Of a stretch of DNA of 64,000 nt, positions 52,423 through 61,938 are shown piece by piece. The translations under genes and the position numbers were made by a program. Every line of letters starts with the position of its first letter. The stretch's first letter is position 1. Origin of the DNA: CAZQBY01 sp964592405 [NCBI: uncultured archaeon]. GTDB taxonomy: Archaea > Altiarchaeota > Altiarchaeia > JAFGQM01. The stretch covers positions 1 to 64,000 of the forward strand of contig CAZQBY010000007.1 of assembly GCA_964592405.1 (NCBI GenBank). The letters are read 5' to 3'. The notes below the pieces were generated by a model. The model saw only the letters and a program-made list of their open reading frames with translations, was not told where the DNA came from and made no database searches.

Positions 52423-54948
52423 TTAACATTTGTCTCCCGCGCAGTCGGGGCTCAGCAGACCCTCCAGAACACGCTGCATCCCGCCCTTGACGGCCGGAAG
52501 ATAGACATAGACCATTGTTCTCCCGAAGGTGGCGGAGCCTATGGAGAACTCCCTGTCTTTATATATCTCGAACTCGAAGGGAGCATAGGTGTAGAGCTCC
52601 GCGCCCGGGCCGGCGATGTTGGTGAGCATGACCCGGTTTGAGTCGTCTATAAGGGTCTCAGTCAGGTTGTACCTGACCTCTGACTCATAAATCAGGGGGA
52701 AGAAGTTCTTCGCGAAATCCAGAACGGGCGCTGCCGCTCCTCCGGAGAACATTGTGGCAAGCGCGGCGGCCGCGACCTGTATGGTGTAGACTATCACCGA
52801 TTCCACGGAATCGCCGCATACGCCCTTGTCCCTGTCCCTGAAGGTGGGGTAAAAATAGCAGAACCTCCCGAACGCCTCCCCCTTGTCGTATTCGACCGTG
52901 AAGGTGTCAAGCCTGCTGAAGACGTCATATCCCAGCTCCTGCGCCTCCAGGTCTTCCGCTGCTTTGGCCAGCTGGTCCGCTTTCTCCCTGCGCTCCAGCT
53001 GCTCCTCAAGAGTAGCAGCGGTCCTGCTGACGGCTGTGAGGGTCTTCACAATGTAGTCCCTGATTTCCATCAGCGCCTCGTTCATGTCCATGACCAGGCT
53101 TATGGAGCCCCTGCACCTGCATTCGCAGGTCCTTATGGAATATGGGAAATAGTCGCACTCCCTCCCCTTCCTGGTCTCCCAGCACTTCTTGCACATCTCT
53201 ATGCGGGTGCCCGTCCTCCGGTCGTTGAGGCATTCATAGCTCTCGCCGCCAAATGGGCAGCGGAAGTAGTCGCACTTGTGGTAGCATACTTCGCCCTCCT
53301 CGCACCTCCTGTTGTCGTCGCAATCGCCTGTCGGTCCCTCGCAGTAGACATCCTGTATCTGCTCCTTGGTCAGCTGGTTGTTCAGTATGTACTCTAACTC
53401 CTCCAGGCTGTTTATCGAGTCCCTGCAGTAATCCTCCGTTTCTTCGAGCCCGTATTTCTCCTCATTTTTCTCGAAGTTTTTCTCAATTCCGTCTGCGGTA
53501 CTGACATCGTCGGTATGCTCTTCCCTTGCGGCATCGATTATCCTCCTGCAGCCGTCGCCGTCGACCTCGGCCATGCCATTGAGCAGGCTCTCGATCAGCT
53601 CGCTCGCCTCTTCCCTGAACTCGTCGCATGTCAGCCGGTCCAGCCTCATATCACCTATGGCTTCTTCCCGACATTCGCTCTTGCTCACATCTCTCCTGCG
53701 GCATCTTTTGTATAGCTTCTTGCATATTCGCTTGCAATTACGGAAGAACCAGCCCCTATTTCCCCAGAGTCTTTCACACTCCTGTTCACACAAATCCCGC
53801 GCCTCGCCGCAGGACTTGCACTCCTCATATTCGCTTGTGTCAAAGTCCTCGAGCCAGTCATCGATGTCGTCCAGGAGGTCCTCGTATTTCTCCTCCTGAT
53901 CTTTGAGGTAGTCAACTCGCCTTTCCAGTTCTTCAATGTCATATATTGCCCGGCAGTCATCCCGCTGGCTGCCCGTGAGATTGCCGCAGACCTCTTCCTC
54001 GATCTCGCCCATGCGGTAGTTGTTGCTTATGGCTTTCTGCGCTTTTTCCTTGTCCTCAGGGCTCATGTCGAACCCTGCTGGCAGGAAAGACGGCTCTGAC
54101 AGATGCTGCCACTCCGCGAACCATGTCGCCGCGGGGACCGCGCCGATGTCCAGGGCTGATTTGACATCCTTACTGAACTCTTTTATTGTGTCCAAATCGC
54201 CGAACAGCAGGGTGGCTATTGGGTCGAAGTCGTAGTGGGCCTCCTTCAGCAGCGGGCCGCTTTTGGCCAGATAGGCGCTCATGTATGCACGCGCATATAT
54301 GGCTGCGCTGAATGTCCAGCTCACAGTGTCATAATAGCTCTGATGGAAGTCCCAGGCGCGCTCGTACATGTCTTTCAGCCTTACTCTCAGCGGGATGGTG
54401 ATGTTGCTGTCGAAGAGTTTCGTCTCCCACCCATGGTAGCGATTGGTCGATGTCATGGGGAGCCTTACCACGCCCAAAAGGCCGTCTTCGGACTCTCTAA
54501 TCCCGATGTCGCCGGAAGTAACTTCCCCCAGGGTTATGTTTATGCCTTCATCGAAGATGAAAGTGCTGTGGTGCCCGTCCGAGAAGTCGGCAAGTTTGGG
54601 CATTTCCTTCTTGAATCCCCGGGAGACGTAATCAGATATGTTGTCCAGAATCAGATCCCATCCATCTTCCCTTGAATGGTTCAGGAACGGGTTTACAGTG
54701 CCGTCCCCTATCTTCCCCACCCTAACTATGGCCTCGTGAAAGAGATTCTTCAGGGAGGAAGAGGCCAGCATGCGGACGTTCTCGACTGCCATGTTAATCC
54801 TCAGCCATGATAGCCGGTCTATATGGGCTTTGTATGCCTTGTCCCCCTGAGCATTCCACTGTATGGTCAGGGCTATAACCATTATAACCAACAGCAGCCC
54901 AAGTGTAGTGTAAAGTGGATAGAACCCTTTCTTGTTCAGCCGCGCCAT
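52423..54948 (-). CDS. Large Cys-rich prepilin-like protein
   Basis: 841 residues. The N-terminus, RLNKKGF followed by a hydrophobic helix (about residues 10-28), has the basic-Gly junction of class III (prepilin/preflagellin) signal peptides. The body is soluble, mostly helical in the middle, with a cysteine-rich part at about 375-630 that contains many CxxC and CxxxC pairs (CKSCGEARDLCEQEC, CRCRGS). A hydrophobic stretch near 740-760 is present. It is the last gene of the minus-strand operon. Function unknown; a large surface subunit is suggested. Confidence 0.72.
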   Translation of the reverse strand: MARLNKKGFYPLYTTLGLLLVIMVIALTIQWNAQGDKAYKAHIDRLSWLRINMAVENVRMLASSSLKNLFHEAIVRVGKIGDGTVNPFLNHSREDGWDLILDNISDYVSRGFKKEMPKLADFSDGHHSTFIFDEGINITLGEVTSGDIGIRESEDGLLGVVRLPMTSTNRYHGWETKLFDSNITIPLRVRLKDMYERAWDFHQSYYDTVSWTFSAAIYARAYMSAYLAKSGPLLKEAHYDFDPIATLLFGDLDTIKEFSKDVKSALDIGAVPAATWFAEWQHLSEPSFLPAGFDMSPEDKEKAQKAISNNYRMGEIEEEVCGNLTGSQRDDCRAIYDIEELERRVDYLKDQEEKYEDLLDDIDDWLEDFDTSEYEECKSCGEARDLCEQECERLWGNRGWFFRNCKRICKKLYKRCRRRDVSKSECREEAIGDMRLDRLTCDEFREEASELIESLLNGMAEVDGDGCRRIIDAAREEHTDDVSTADGIEKNFEKNEEKYGLEETEDYCRDSINSLEELEYILNNQLTKEQIQDVYCEGPTGDCDDNRRCEEGEVCYHKCDYFRCPFGGESYECLNDRRTGTRIEMCKKCWETRKGRECDYFPYSIRTCECRCRGSISLVMDMNEALMEIRDYIVKTLTAVSRTAATLEEQLERREKADQLAKAAEDLEAQELGYDVFSRLDTFTVEYDKGEAFGRFCYFYPTFRDRDKGVCGDSVESVIVYTIQVAAAALATMFSGGAAAPVLDFAKNFFPLIYESEVRYNLTETLIDDSNRVMLTNIAGPGAELYTYAPFEFEIYKDREFSIGSATFGRTMVYVYLPAVKGGMQRVLEGLLSPDCAGDKC

Positions 54949-55397
54949 ATCTTCACCTCCACTTCCCCATTCTCAAGCCTATCGCTCACGAGAACAGTCA
55001 CCGGGCCGCCATAGGACAATGCAGCCTCCGGCGGCCTAGGACCGAACTCCCACGACTCCAAACCCGCACTTATTTTCGCCCAGAAGCGGTATTCTATCGG
55101 GCCGACTATGCCGGTGAGGTTCGAAGCAGACTCATGAATGTCTTTTATTCTTCTTTCATCCAGAACCTTTGAGCCGTAGGAGCGGGAGACCTCTGTCTGG
55201 AAAATTTCTCCAGAAAGCGTCTCGACTAGCCTCTTGCCTGTGTCGTGGATATCATCCAGGGCCGACTCTGTGAGCTGCCCCAATGATATGCTCAAAAATA
55301 TTATCATCAACGCTATGGCCGCGATGAAGGCCATGATTGCCATTGGCAAATCTTCGAGCCCCTGGGGGCCCAGCTGTCCTCTTCTGTTCAAGAGCAT
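54936..55397 (-). CDS. Prepilin-like protein A (153 residues)
   Basis: Starts LLNRRGQLGPQG with a helix at about 18-40, so the cleavage would fall after RRG. The rest is a beta-rich, extracytoplasmic domain. Its end overlaps the large Cys-rich gene and its start overlaps the previous gene by ten bases, so it belongs to one operon. No pilin family assignment is possible by eye. Confidence 0.7.
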   Translation of the reverse strand: MLLNRRGQLGPQGLEDLPMAIMAFIAAIALMIIFLSISLGQLTESALDDIHDTGKRLVETLSGEIFQTEVSRSYGSKVLDERRIKDIHESASNLTGIVGPIEYRFWAKISAGLESWEFGPRPPEAALSYGGPVTVLVSDRLENGEVEVKIWRG

Positions 55398-55843
55398 TTT
55401 GAGCGCTCCAGGTATATTCTCCCCCTATACTTTGTTATGCAAATATAAGGCGACCGCTCCCCAAGTAGCTTCAGCATGCCAAAGGAGCTGTGGGACATCG
55501 GAATCGAGAGGGATGCCCCGCCCACAACCTCCCGCGAGCCGCTGTGAGTCCGCACGATTATGCCGGCTGTTTCCCCGCTCTTGTTCAAAACTTCGACAGA
55601 ATAGTCCTCCCCGTCAATATTGTCCGGAAGCCGATGCTCGAGATTCATGGCGCCTGCAGAATTATAAGTGTCCGTTATCAGGTTTTTCAAATCCCTTGCG
55701 ACCTGGTTGGCCCCGTCTGACTGCGCGCCCGCGCTGGCGAAGGAATACACCATCAGCATCATGAGCATTATACCAGTGAAAACCAATAGACTCCCCATCT
55801 TCCCCCAAGTCCAAACCAGCCATCCTCTTTTGTTCATCTCCAT
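55388..55843 (-). CDS. Prepilin-like protein B (151 residues)
   Basis: Starts MEMNKRGWLVW, basic-Arg-Gly then a hydrophobic helix (about 17-35). The extracytoplasmic part is beta-rich, with two cysteines near the end (YICITKY and ERSKCS). It overlaps neighbours on both sides. The leader lacks the usual Gln after Gly, but the position and helix agree with a type IV pilin-like product. Confidence 0.68.
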   Translation of the reverse strand: MEMNKRGWLVWTWGKMGSLLVFTGIMLMMLMVYSFASAGAQSDGANQVARDLKNLITDTYNSAGAMNLEHRLPDNIDGEDYSVEVLNKSGETAGIIVRTHSGSREVVGGASLSIPMSHSSFGMLKLLGERSPYICITKYRGRIYLERSKCS

Positions 55844-57645
55844 ACGGTCAGTGTCATGCTCCCCCTCGAGCCGTCGGCCAGATAGTAGTATTTTGCGATC
55901 CCTTGCCGGCCTGTGGGCTCAGATTCCGGGTTCACCTCCAGAATAGGCTCGCAGCAGTCTCTCAGCTCAAACTTGTAATCATAGCCAGCAAGGAGTTCAT
56001 CGAGCCTCCTCTCGATTTCCTCAGCCACTATCGCCCTCATGTCTGCTCTGGCAGACAGCAGCGTCCCAATGATTATCGATTTAAGCGCATCGCTCTGGTT
56101 GTAGTCGAACTTCCCAGCGCTCAGGTTTATGGTATAATCAGAGATGCTAGTCGTTTTGGTGTGGATTACATCGAATTCGTAGGTCTGGTTGGACCAGCTC
56201 AGATTCCCGTAATGGAACTCCACCCGCGCCGAGATCGGCCTTTTGACTCTTCTCTCCCGGACCATATTGCGCGCAGTTATCTCAGGCGTCAGGTTGCGCA
56301 CCTCGGTCCAGTTCCGCTCGGCTATGGAGACTAGGCCCTCCTCAACCCGCCCTCTTACAAAACTGCCATCATAGGTGCGGTAATGGGTGGACTCAAGATA
56401 ATCGGGCGTTTCGAATATGTAGTCGATGCCCTCCAAATAATCGCTCTTTTGCTTGTGAGGCACGTCATCGCCCCATACCTCCATCCTTATGCCGAGACGG
56501 CCAGATGGAGTCAGATAGACTCTAATCCCAAATACAAGCTCGTGGTAGGGGGCTTCCACAGTAACATTGTTCTTGGGATTAAGTGGCGAGTGAGGCAAGA
56601 GCAGCACATTCTCCGACTCGTTTTTCACTCCTTCCGCCTCTTTGAGGCCGTCATCCATAAAATCATAATCTGGCAGCATGTCCCCCAAGTCCCTGTCGCG
56701 CATCAGCAGGAGAGCCGAGGCGCTTATCATCGCTCTGGCTTCGTCCGTGACTATGAGATTGTCTCCAGCTATGGACGAGTGAGCGAGCATCTGCTCTATA
56801 GTCATGGCCTCGGACCTGACCTCCACAGGAAAGAGCTCCAGGAAGGAGACCCTGCTGTCCAGCCCAGTTTCTATGTAAGTCAGCAGGGAGTTGGCTGTCT
56901 CCTTCAGGCCTGAAAGCGCGCATCTTAGCTCCTTGAGCTTTTTCACTAGGCGAATTCCGTCCAACGCCTCTATTCCGTCCATGCCAAGGAGTCTGGACAG
57001 CGAGGTTATATTTTCCATTGAACTTTCGATGTCATCCCTCAAAGCACTCAGGAACAGGTCTGTCGTCTCTTCACACTCACTGCCCCTCTCCCCATATCCG
57101 GGCAGATAATCCGCCAGATGAGCCAGCGTGTCGCATGGGGAGCTCTTTTCAGATTCCGCGTCAGATAATCCCTCACTGATAACAGAGCCAACAAGTCCAT
57201 CCAGGTAGAGCAGATAGCCGGATATTCCATCCAAGCGGGATTTCACATAGAGGAAATAGGGGTCGTTGGAGCTTATCTGGGCGGGGCGGCCCATTCTGGC
57301 CTCTTGAAGGGTTTCATCCAGCACCTCTATGGCCGAGTCAACATATCTCATAAGCTTCCGGATGTCCTCGGAGAAGTCAGCTTCCACCGGCCGCATGGAG
57401 ATGGGCTGTATAGTTTTTATCTTTATCTCGCCTCCGCTGCTCTGCACCAGTGAACTCAGGGCTCTTACAGCCACTTCATTGATATTCTCATTCTCTTCTA
57501 TGAATCCCCTAGAGGCGCTCGAGCGTGAGGCCTGGATGAAGAGATAGGAAAGCGCGAGTATGGATATGCTCACGAATATCGCCAGGTCCAGGGCGGGAGC
57601 CTGACCCCTATTTCCGGTAAACGACGACCTTCCCATCTTCAGCAT
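55834..57645 (-). CDS. Large prepilin-like protein C (603 residues)
   Basis: Begins with GNRGQAPALDL and a hydrophobic helix (about 20-38). The remaining 560 residues are helical to about 350 and beta-rich after that, with several potential N-glycosylation sequons (NVT, NWT, NLS, NQT). The ATG at 57645 or three codons later at 57636 begins the product, overlapping the upstream gene. A long shaft- or adhesin-like subunit is possible. Function unknown. Confidence 0.7.
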   Translation of the reverse strand: MLKMGRSSFTGNRGQAPALDLAIFVSISILALSYLFIQASRSSASRGFIEENENINEVAVRALSSLVQSSGGEIKIKTIQPISMRPVEADFSEDIRKLMRYVDSAIEVLDETLQEARMGRPAQISSNDPYFLYVKSRLDGISGYLLYLDGLVGSVISEGLSDAESEKSSPCDTLAHLADYLPGYGERGSECEETTDLFLSALRDDIESSMENITSLSRLLGMDGIEALDGIRLVKKLKELRCALSGLKETANSLLTYIETGLDSRVSFLELFPVEVRSEAMTIEQMLAHSSIAGDNLIVTDEARAMISASALLLMRDRDLGDMLPDYDFMDDGLKEAEGVKNESENVLLLPHSPLNPKNNVTVEAPYHELVFGIRVYLTPSGRLGIRMEVWGDDVPHKQKSDYLEGIDYIFETPDYLESTHYRTYDGSFVRGRVEEGLVSIAERNWTEVRNLTPEITARNMVRERRVKRPISARVEFHYGNLSWSNQTYEFDVIHTKTTSISDYTINLSAGKFDYNQSDALKSIIIGTLLSARADMRAIVAEEIERRLDELLAGYDYKFELRDCCEPILEVNPESEPTGRQGIAKYYYLADGSRGSMTLTVWR

Positions 57646-58048
57646 GATATGTCAACAGCAGGTCATGGTCTCCGGGGGGCAGAAGAGGGGGCTCAGCCGA
57701 CACCTCAACTCCCCGGATGACCAAGGGCTCTGAGAGCAGGGTCGAATTCATGAGAGTGCCGTTTGCGAATTGCGCGTCGGACAATACGGATATCCGGCCA
57801 TCGATTTCTATGGCATAGCCCTCCGGGACAGATACCGATATCCTCTCTGAAGAGCCGTCGTAGCCAAGGCTCGCCAGCTTGGCCAGTTTATAGATGTCAG
57901 TGGCAGCCTGTATAGCAGTCTGTCTCTCGTTGCCCTCGACGAAGGTCGCCATAACGTTTATCCCTATCCAGGTTACCATCATTATCACCGCGACAGCCGC
58001 CAGCACCATGAACGGCGTGTCCTCGACACCGACGCCCTTTCGCTTCAT
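57608..58048 (-). CDS. Prepilin-like protein D (146 residues)
   Basis: MKRKGVGVEDT followed by a helix at about 13-36, typical class III layout with KRKG before the cut. The outer part is beta-rich. It overlaps both neighbours (38 bases with C, four with E). Operon member. No enzyme motif. Confidence 0.72.
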   Translation of the reverse strand: MKRKGVGVEDTPFMVLAAVAVIMMVTWIGINVMATFVEGNERQTAIQAATDIYKLAKLASLGYDGSSERISVSVPEGYAIEIDGRISVLSDAQFANGTLMNSTLLSEPLVIRGVEVSAEPPLLPPGDHDLLLTYHAEDGKVVVYRK

Positions 58049-58248
58049 TCGTAGTTGATTATTCTCACCGCATTGCCCTGGGTGAAGTTCAACAGCCCGT
58101 GCCCCGCTTCTTCAGACACTGCGTCCGCTCTCTTCGGCCCCAGAGCGAAGGTGGCCAGAAGAGAGAAGACGGCAAGCGCTATCAACATAGCCGCGGCTAT
58201 CTTCAGGACCTCCGAGGATATGCCCCTACGATTTGTTTTCAAGGCCAT
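58045..58248 (-). CDS. Prepilin-like protein E (67 residues)
   Basis: Short pilin-like product: TNRRGISSEVLKI leader junction (basic-Arg-Gly) and one hydrophobic helix (about 17-37), then about 30 outer residues. Its stop overlaps the next gene's start (ATGA). Size and layout recall minimal archaeal pilins. Confidence 0.75.
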   Translation of the reverse strand: MALKTNRRGISSEVLKIAAAMLIALAVFSLLATFALGPKRADAVSEEAGHGLLNFTQGNAVRIINYE

Positions 58249-58439
58249 CAGAATCCGGCCGTTTTGTTGGCTATTTTGGCGGAGAAGTCCTCCAGCGCAC
58301 CGGCCGTGGCGTTGAGCGATACCTGACCCGAGTCGCGAACCTCTGAGAAGAAGACCGCAAAAATCGAGAGCAGGGCCGCGACGACGATTATCGCCATAGT
58401 GAGCCTGAAGACCTCCTGGGTAATGCCTTTTTGCTTCAT
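58248..58439 (-). CDS. Prepilin-like protein F (63 residues)
   Basis: MKQKGITQEVFRLT leader, then a helix (about 12-33) and a short outer part with an NAT sequon. The arrangement is almost the same as E and H. It overlaps the genes on both sides by one to four bases. Confidence 0.75.
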   Translation of the reverse strand: MKQKGITQEVFRLTMAIIVVAALLSIFAVFFSEVRDSGQVSLNATAGALEDFSAKIANKTAGF

Positions 58440-58609
58440 CTTTGTAGATATGCCATGCTCTTGTTGAGGCTAGCTCTCCTCGCGCCTTCTATGCTGCTAA
58501 CACTAGCGTTCGCAGAGTCTGCGAGCTCGCTGAAGTTGGCGGCGAGCAGGAAAAAGACTGCTGTCGCCACAATCACTGCTACCGCTAGCTTGAAGACAGC
58601 AGTATGCAT
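58436..58609 (-). CDS. Prepilin-like protein G (57 residues)
   Basis: A short gene between F and H that could be missed. Translation from the ATG at 58609 gives MHTAVFKLAVAVIVATAVFF, then an outer segment with an NAS sequon, ending SMAYLQR. It has the same hydrophobic-helix layout as F and H but lacks the basic-Gly junction. A GGAAGTGAG-like site precedes it, and it overlaps the next ATG by four bases. Real by spacing and context. Confidence 0.72.
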   Translation of the reverse strand: MHTAVFKLAVAVIVATAVFFLLAANFSELADSANASVSSIEGARRASLNKSMAYLQR

Positions 58610-58612
58610 CTC

Positions 58613-58840
58613 TCACTTCCCTGGCCCGACACCACTGCAGTCGCCTGTGACCAGGCAGTTCGTTGAGTCTTCTACCGTCTCACTCGCAGTCGTCGCGCCG
58701 GTCGCGATGTCGCCTGCGCCGGTCCACGCAGAGCCCATCATGTAGGCTACTACAGCCAGCACCGCGGCGATAACTATCACCACCAGAGCCAGCTTAAACA
58801 CAGAATCCGTTTGACCTCTCTTGTTTTTCATCAAACCCAT
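58613..58840 (-). CDS. Prepilin-like protein H (75 residues)
   Basis: From the ATG at 58840, six bases after GGAGG, the product starts MGLMKNKRGQTDSVFKLA with a helix (about 15-34), so the leader ends in the classic KRGQ. The short outer domain has two cysteines (TNCLVTGDCS) that may form a disulfide. First gene of the operon. It resembles a major archaeal pilin most closely of the set. Confidence 0.8.
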   Translation of the reverse strand: MGLMKNKRGQTDSVFKLALVVIVIAAVLAVVAYMMGSAWTGAGDIATGATTASETVEDSTNCLVTGDCSGVGPGK

Positions 58841-58935
58841 TTTTCCTCCCGAGGCGGACGGGAGACTCGGAGCCGGAAATAGGGTTGATATTATAGCCTG
58901 TTCAGAGAGTAATAGTTGCCGGGGGGAAAGATTAT

Positions 58936-59436
58936 TCATGGGAGATAATGCCCGAGGCCGGATTTCCTCAGTCCTTTCTCTGCATTTTTTTTATGGCGAT
59001 TATTCGGGTCCCTGAGAATCTGACCCGTCAACTGCCGTGTGACAGAGCCATCAGGCCTCTTAATCTCCGAGACAAATTCAAGACCATGTGGGGTGTAGGC
59101 TATCAGACCTTCTTTCTCATTCGTATCTACGCGTATGACCGGCAGGCTGACAGTTCCAGTCCCCGGATGGATTATCTCAGCCTCACGCCATGTCAGCATG
59201 GAATCGGGTCTGGCAGCCTGCTTAATCACACTTTTGGCGGTTCCTGTGCCAAGGGGGCACCTATAATGGACACAATATGGCCAATCCGATGGGAGAGATG
59301 AAATACCCCTTTCATGGGCATCAGCTATCTCCTGTCTAGCTAAATGGAAATTTCTTACCCTGCAGTTGTGTGGAGCCTTGCAGTTCTCGCAAACTGGATG
59401 CCCTCCAGGCGGCTTTGCTCTAGGAGGTTTTGGCAT
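58936..59436 (-). CDS. Unrecognised protein with N-terminal cysteine cluster
   Basis: 166 residues. The N-terminus has C-x2-C (CENCKA) and a third Cys (PHNCRV), followed by CVHYRC, so one or two metal sites are possible. The C-terminal half is beta-rich (EGLIAYTPHGLEFVSE) and ends in a basic tail. I cannot name a family. It lies upstream of the pilin-like operon by 95 bases, so linkage is uncertain. Confidence 0.6.
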   Translation of the reverse strand: MPKPPRAKPPGGHPVCENCKAPHNCRVRNFHLARQEIADAHERGISSLPSDWPYCVHYRCPLGTGTAKSVIKQAARPDSMLTWREAEIIHPGTGTVSLPVIRVDTNEKEGLIAYTPHGLEFVSEIKRPDGSVTRQLTGQILRDPNNRHKKNAEKGLRKSGLGHYLP

Positions 59437-59483
59437 GCTATTTTAGTTTTAGAAAGAATTAAAGCTATAAGAAAGAATTAGAG

Positions 59484-61895
59484 CTATAGATAATACCCCT
59501 CAAGAATCCTGAAGAACTCGTTATAATCCTTCAGGTTCCGGAGCACGAGTTCGGGGGTGCTGCTCCCGGCCGTGTTCACGGTAATGGTCCCGGTTCCGAA
59601 GAGCCTGTTCAGCGGCCCCTGGCGCTTGTTTATATGGTCTATCTTGGAGAAGACTACTGACTTCTGGCTTTTGTACAGGAGTCCCCAGGACGCAATCAGC
59701 CTATAAGGCTCTAGGTAGAAGGTTATCTTGGTTATCTGCAGGGCGCGTATTACGAGGCATATCACTTCAATCACAAGCAATGCGGGCACATAATGGAGAG
59801 GCAACATGCCCATGAAAAGCATATAAAAGGCAGCGATGTCCACGATTATCAGGAAGAGTAGAAAGCCGAAAATTGTGTTGAGGACGTGCGGCTTGGAAGA
59901 GGCTATGACATCCTTGGGTATGTCGGCCGATCCGGATATTATCTTTTTCATCTCCTCAGAATCCGGCTTTTTTGTGAAGGCCAGGTCTATCACCTCGTCC
60001 AGGCCCGCGATGGCAGGCACGTAGTTGACCGAGAAGCCGTGGGTGACTATGGATCTCTTCTTGCCCTCCTGCCGGACGTACTCGCCGGCTATGTTGAACC
60101 TGACGGTGCCCTTGTCCGAGAAGGCGTATCGCTTGGTCTCGTTATCCTTGATGTCGTCGTAGAGGGCGAATATGTCCGTCTTGTTGATTACGCCCCTCTT
60201 GGCATGAATGTAGTTCTTGTGGAAGTAGAGTTTGGATGTGGCATAGAATAGCGAAAGATAGATTATATACACGACAGTTATGACCAGAAGCAGTATGGCG
60301 ATTAGCATGAAGACTGTTTCATTGAGCCCCAAGTAAACCAGAATGGAGAGCAGCCCGATGAATATGCTCATGAGAGGGAGATTCGCCTTGAACAGCTCGC
60401 CTATCGAGAACTCGGACTGGGTGGCGTAGATGAGCTCTTCGTCGGATATGCCGACCTTTGCGAGTATGCTGCGCTTCAGCTCCTCGGAGCTCGGTATGTT
60501 GATGAAGCGCATGTCGCTGGTCGCGCCTATGGACATTATAATGACGGAAAATGTGCCGAACATGCGGTCTAATATTCCCTCGTTGAACTGTATGCCGGTC
60601 ACTTTCTCGTTAGAGAATTCCAAATCTGTGGTGTGCAGGAACATGTATCTTGATGCGAAGCTCTTGGATTTGATGGAGAATCTGTTGGCAGATATGCGTA
60701 TGCTGGCCAGTATGAAAGCAATTATGTATACCGGGATGGAAAAGATCACACCTATGATGAAAAGGCCGGGGATTGTGAACATGGTTATTAGTGCGGCAGA
60801 TATCATGGTGGAGATTATCATCGCCTCACCCATCGCGCGTCGATAATCCACACGCAGCTCTTTTTCAAAACTAGTGTCGACCGAGAGCTCGCTCCTTTCC
60901 GACTCTATCGCCAGCCGGGGCGTTTCCCTTATCTTGCTTTTCTCCCCAATCAAAGACTCGCTCCCCTGTATCAGATTGCTTATGTCCTTCTCCATCTGGA
61001 GGCCGTTGGAGATGTTCTTGAAATGTATCTCCTGGCCAGTCCCCTGGCAACTGACCGTCACATCGTAGAGGTTGAACAGCCTGTCGACAAAGGACTGTGT
61101 GGTGTTGGAATCGGAGAGGTTCTCTATGGGGAGGAAAGAGTCGACTTTTGTGAGAAAGCCCTCGTCATAGACTATCATGCCTCCATATATCCAATAGTCG
61201 CGGTTTATAAGATCGAGATAATGCACTATTGCAAGGAAGAACAATATCAGGAGTATGGTTAGTAGCAGCATTATGCCGAGTATTCCAACACCTGTGATAA
61301 ACACCGCAATAAAACCAAACCCATAGACTCCTATGAAAAAGAGGACGAAGAGGACTATTCCGAGAGTCTCGAGAAGGGCGGCGATGTGCGCTGGTTTCTC
61401 ATGCCGGATTAATTTGCTATCGTCCATGGAAAATCCGACGTCTTTCATCATATTCTGGACGAGCTGGTATAGGGCTCTCGGCTCGTCTACGGACATCGCG
61501 CGCACTTCGGCTCCTGCGGCGCCGGCTGCCTCTATGATCACATGGCCTGTTCCGAAGAGCTTGTTCTCTATGAAAGGCCGGACCAGCATGACGTGGGTGA
61601 TGTTCCTCACCGTCAGTTCTGTGCGAGTGTTGAAGAGGATTCCGCCAGTCTCGTAGACGATTTTATCCCTCATGAAAACGTATCTTGTTTTACCATAAGC
61701 TACCGACCTTGAAGCGAAGCGAAGTAGAATGACAAGGCCCATCGCCACCAGAACCAAAAGGAGGACAGATCCTGAAAGAAAGCCCGGGGCTAAGAGCACA
61801 AGCAGCAGGAATATCGTCATCAGGATTACTGCGGTCTTCAGGGACGGATAATACACGAAGGCGATTTTATTCGGCTTCAGCTCGAGTGTGTCCAT
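59484..61895 (-). CDS. Membrane protein with five PH-like (bPH2/DUF304) domains
   Basis: 803 residues with about eight membrane helices in pairs, each pair followed by a bPH2 domain. Five such domains can be traced at about 66-145, 240-305, 395-480, 555-660 and 720-803 by the repeated pattern of a beta strand, LFGTG or MFGTF, and a final helix. Single or double copies are common; five is rare. Some segments (RLFGTGTITVNTAGSS) match the YdbS-like consensus well. Function of bPH2 proteins is unknown, often tied to envelope stress. Confidence 0.78.
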   Translation of the reverse strand: MDTLELKPNKIAFVYYPSLKTAVILMTIFLLLVLLAPGFLSGSVLLLVLVAMGLVILLRFASRSVAYGKTRYVFMRDKIVYETGGILFNTRTELTVRNITHVMLVRPFIENKLFGTGHVIIEAAGAAGAEVRAMSVDEPRALYQLVQNMMKDVGFSMDDSKLIRHEKPAHIAALLETLGIVLFVLFFIGVYGFGFIAVFITGVGILGIMLLLTILLILFFLAIVHYLDLINRDYWIYGGMIVYDEGFLTKVDSFLPIENLSDSNTTQSFVDRLFNLYDVTVSCQGTGQEIHFKNISNGLQMEKDISNLIQGSESLIGEKSKIRETPRLAIESERSELSVDTSFEKELRVDYRRAMGEAMIISTMISAALITMFTIPGLFIIGVIFSIPVYIIAFILASIRISANRFSIKSKSFASRYMFLHTTDLEFSNEKVTGIQFNEGILDRMFGTFSVIIMSIGATSDMRFINIPSSEELKRSILAKVGISDEELIYATQSEFSIGELFKANLPLMSIFIGLLSILVYLGLNETVFMLIAILLLVITVVYIIYLSLFYATSKLYFHKNYIHAKRGVINKTDIFALYDDIKDNETKRYAFSDKGTVRFNIAGEYVRQEGKKRSIVTHGFSVNYVPAIAGLDEVIDLAFTKKPDSEEMKKIISGSADIPKDVIASSKPHVLNTIFGFLLFLIIVDIAAFYMLFMGMLPLHYVPALLVIEVICLVIRALQITKITFYLEPYRLIASWGLLYKSQKSVVFSKIDHINKRQGPLNRLFGTGTITVNTAGSSTPELVLRNLKDYNEFFRILEGYYL

Positions 61896-61938
61896 CTGGT
61901 TTTGTAGATTAATGGGAGTGTATTAAAAAAGAGAGTAG

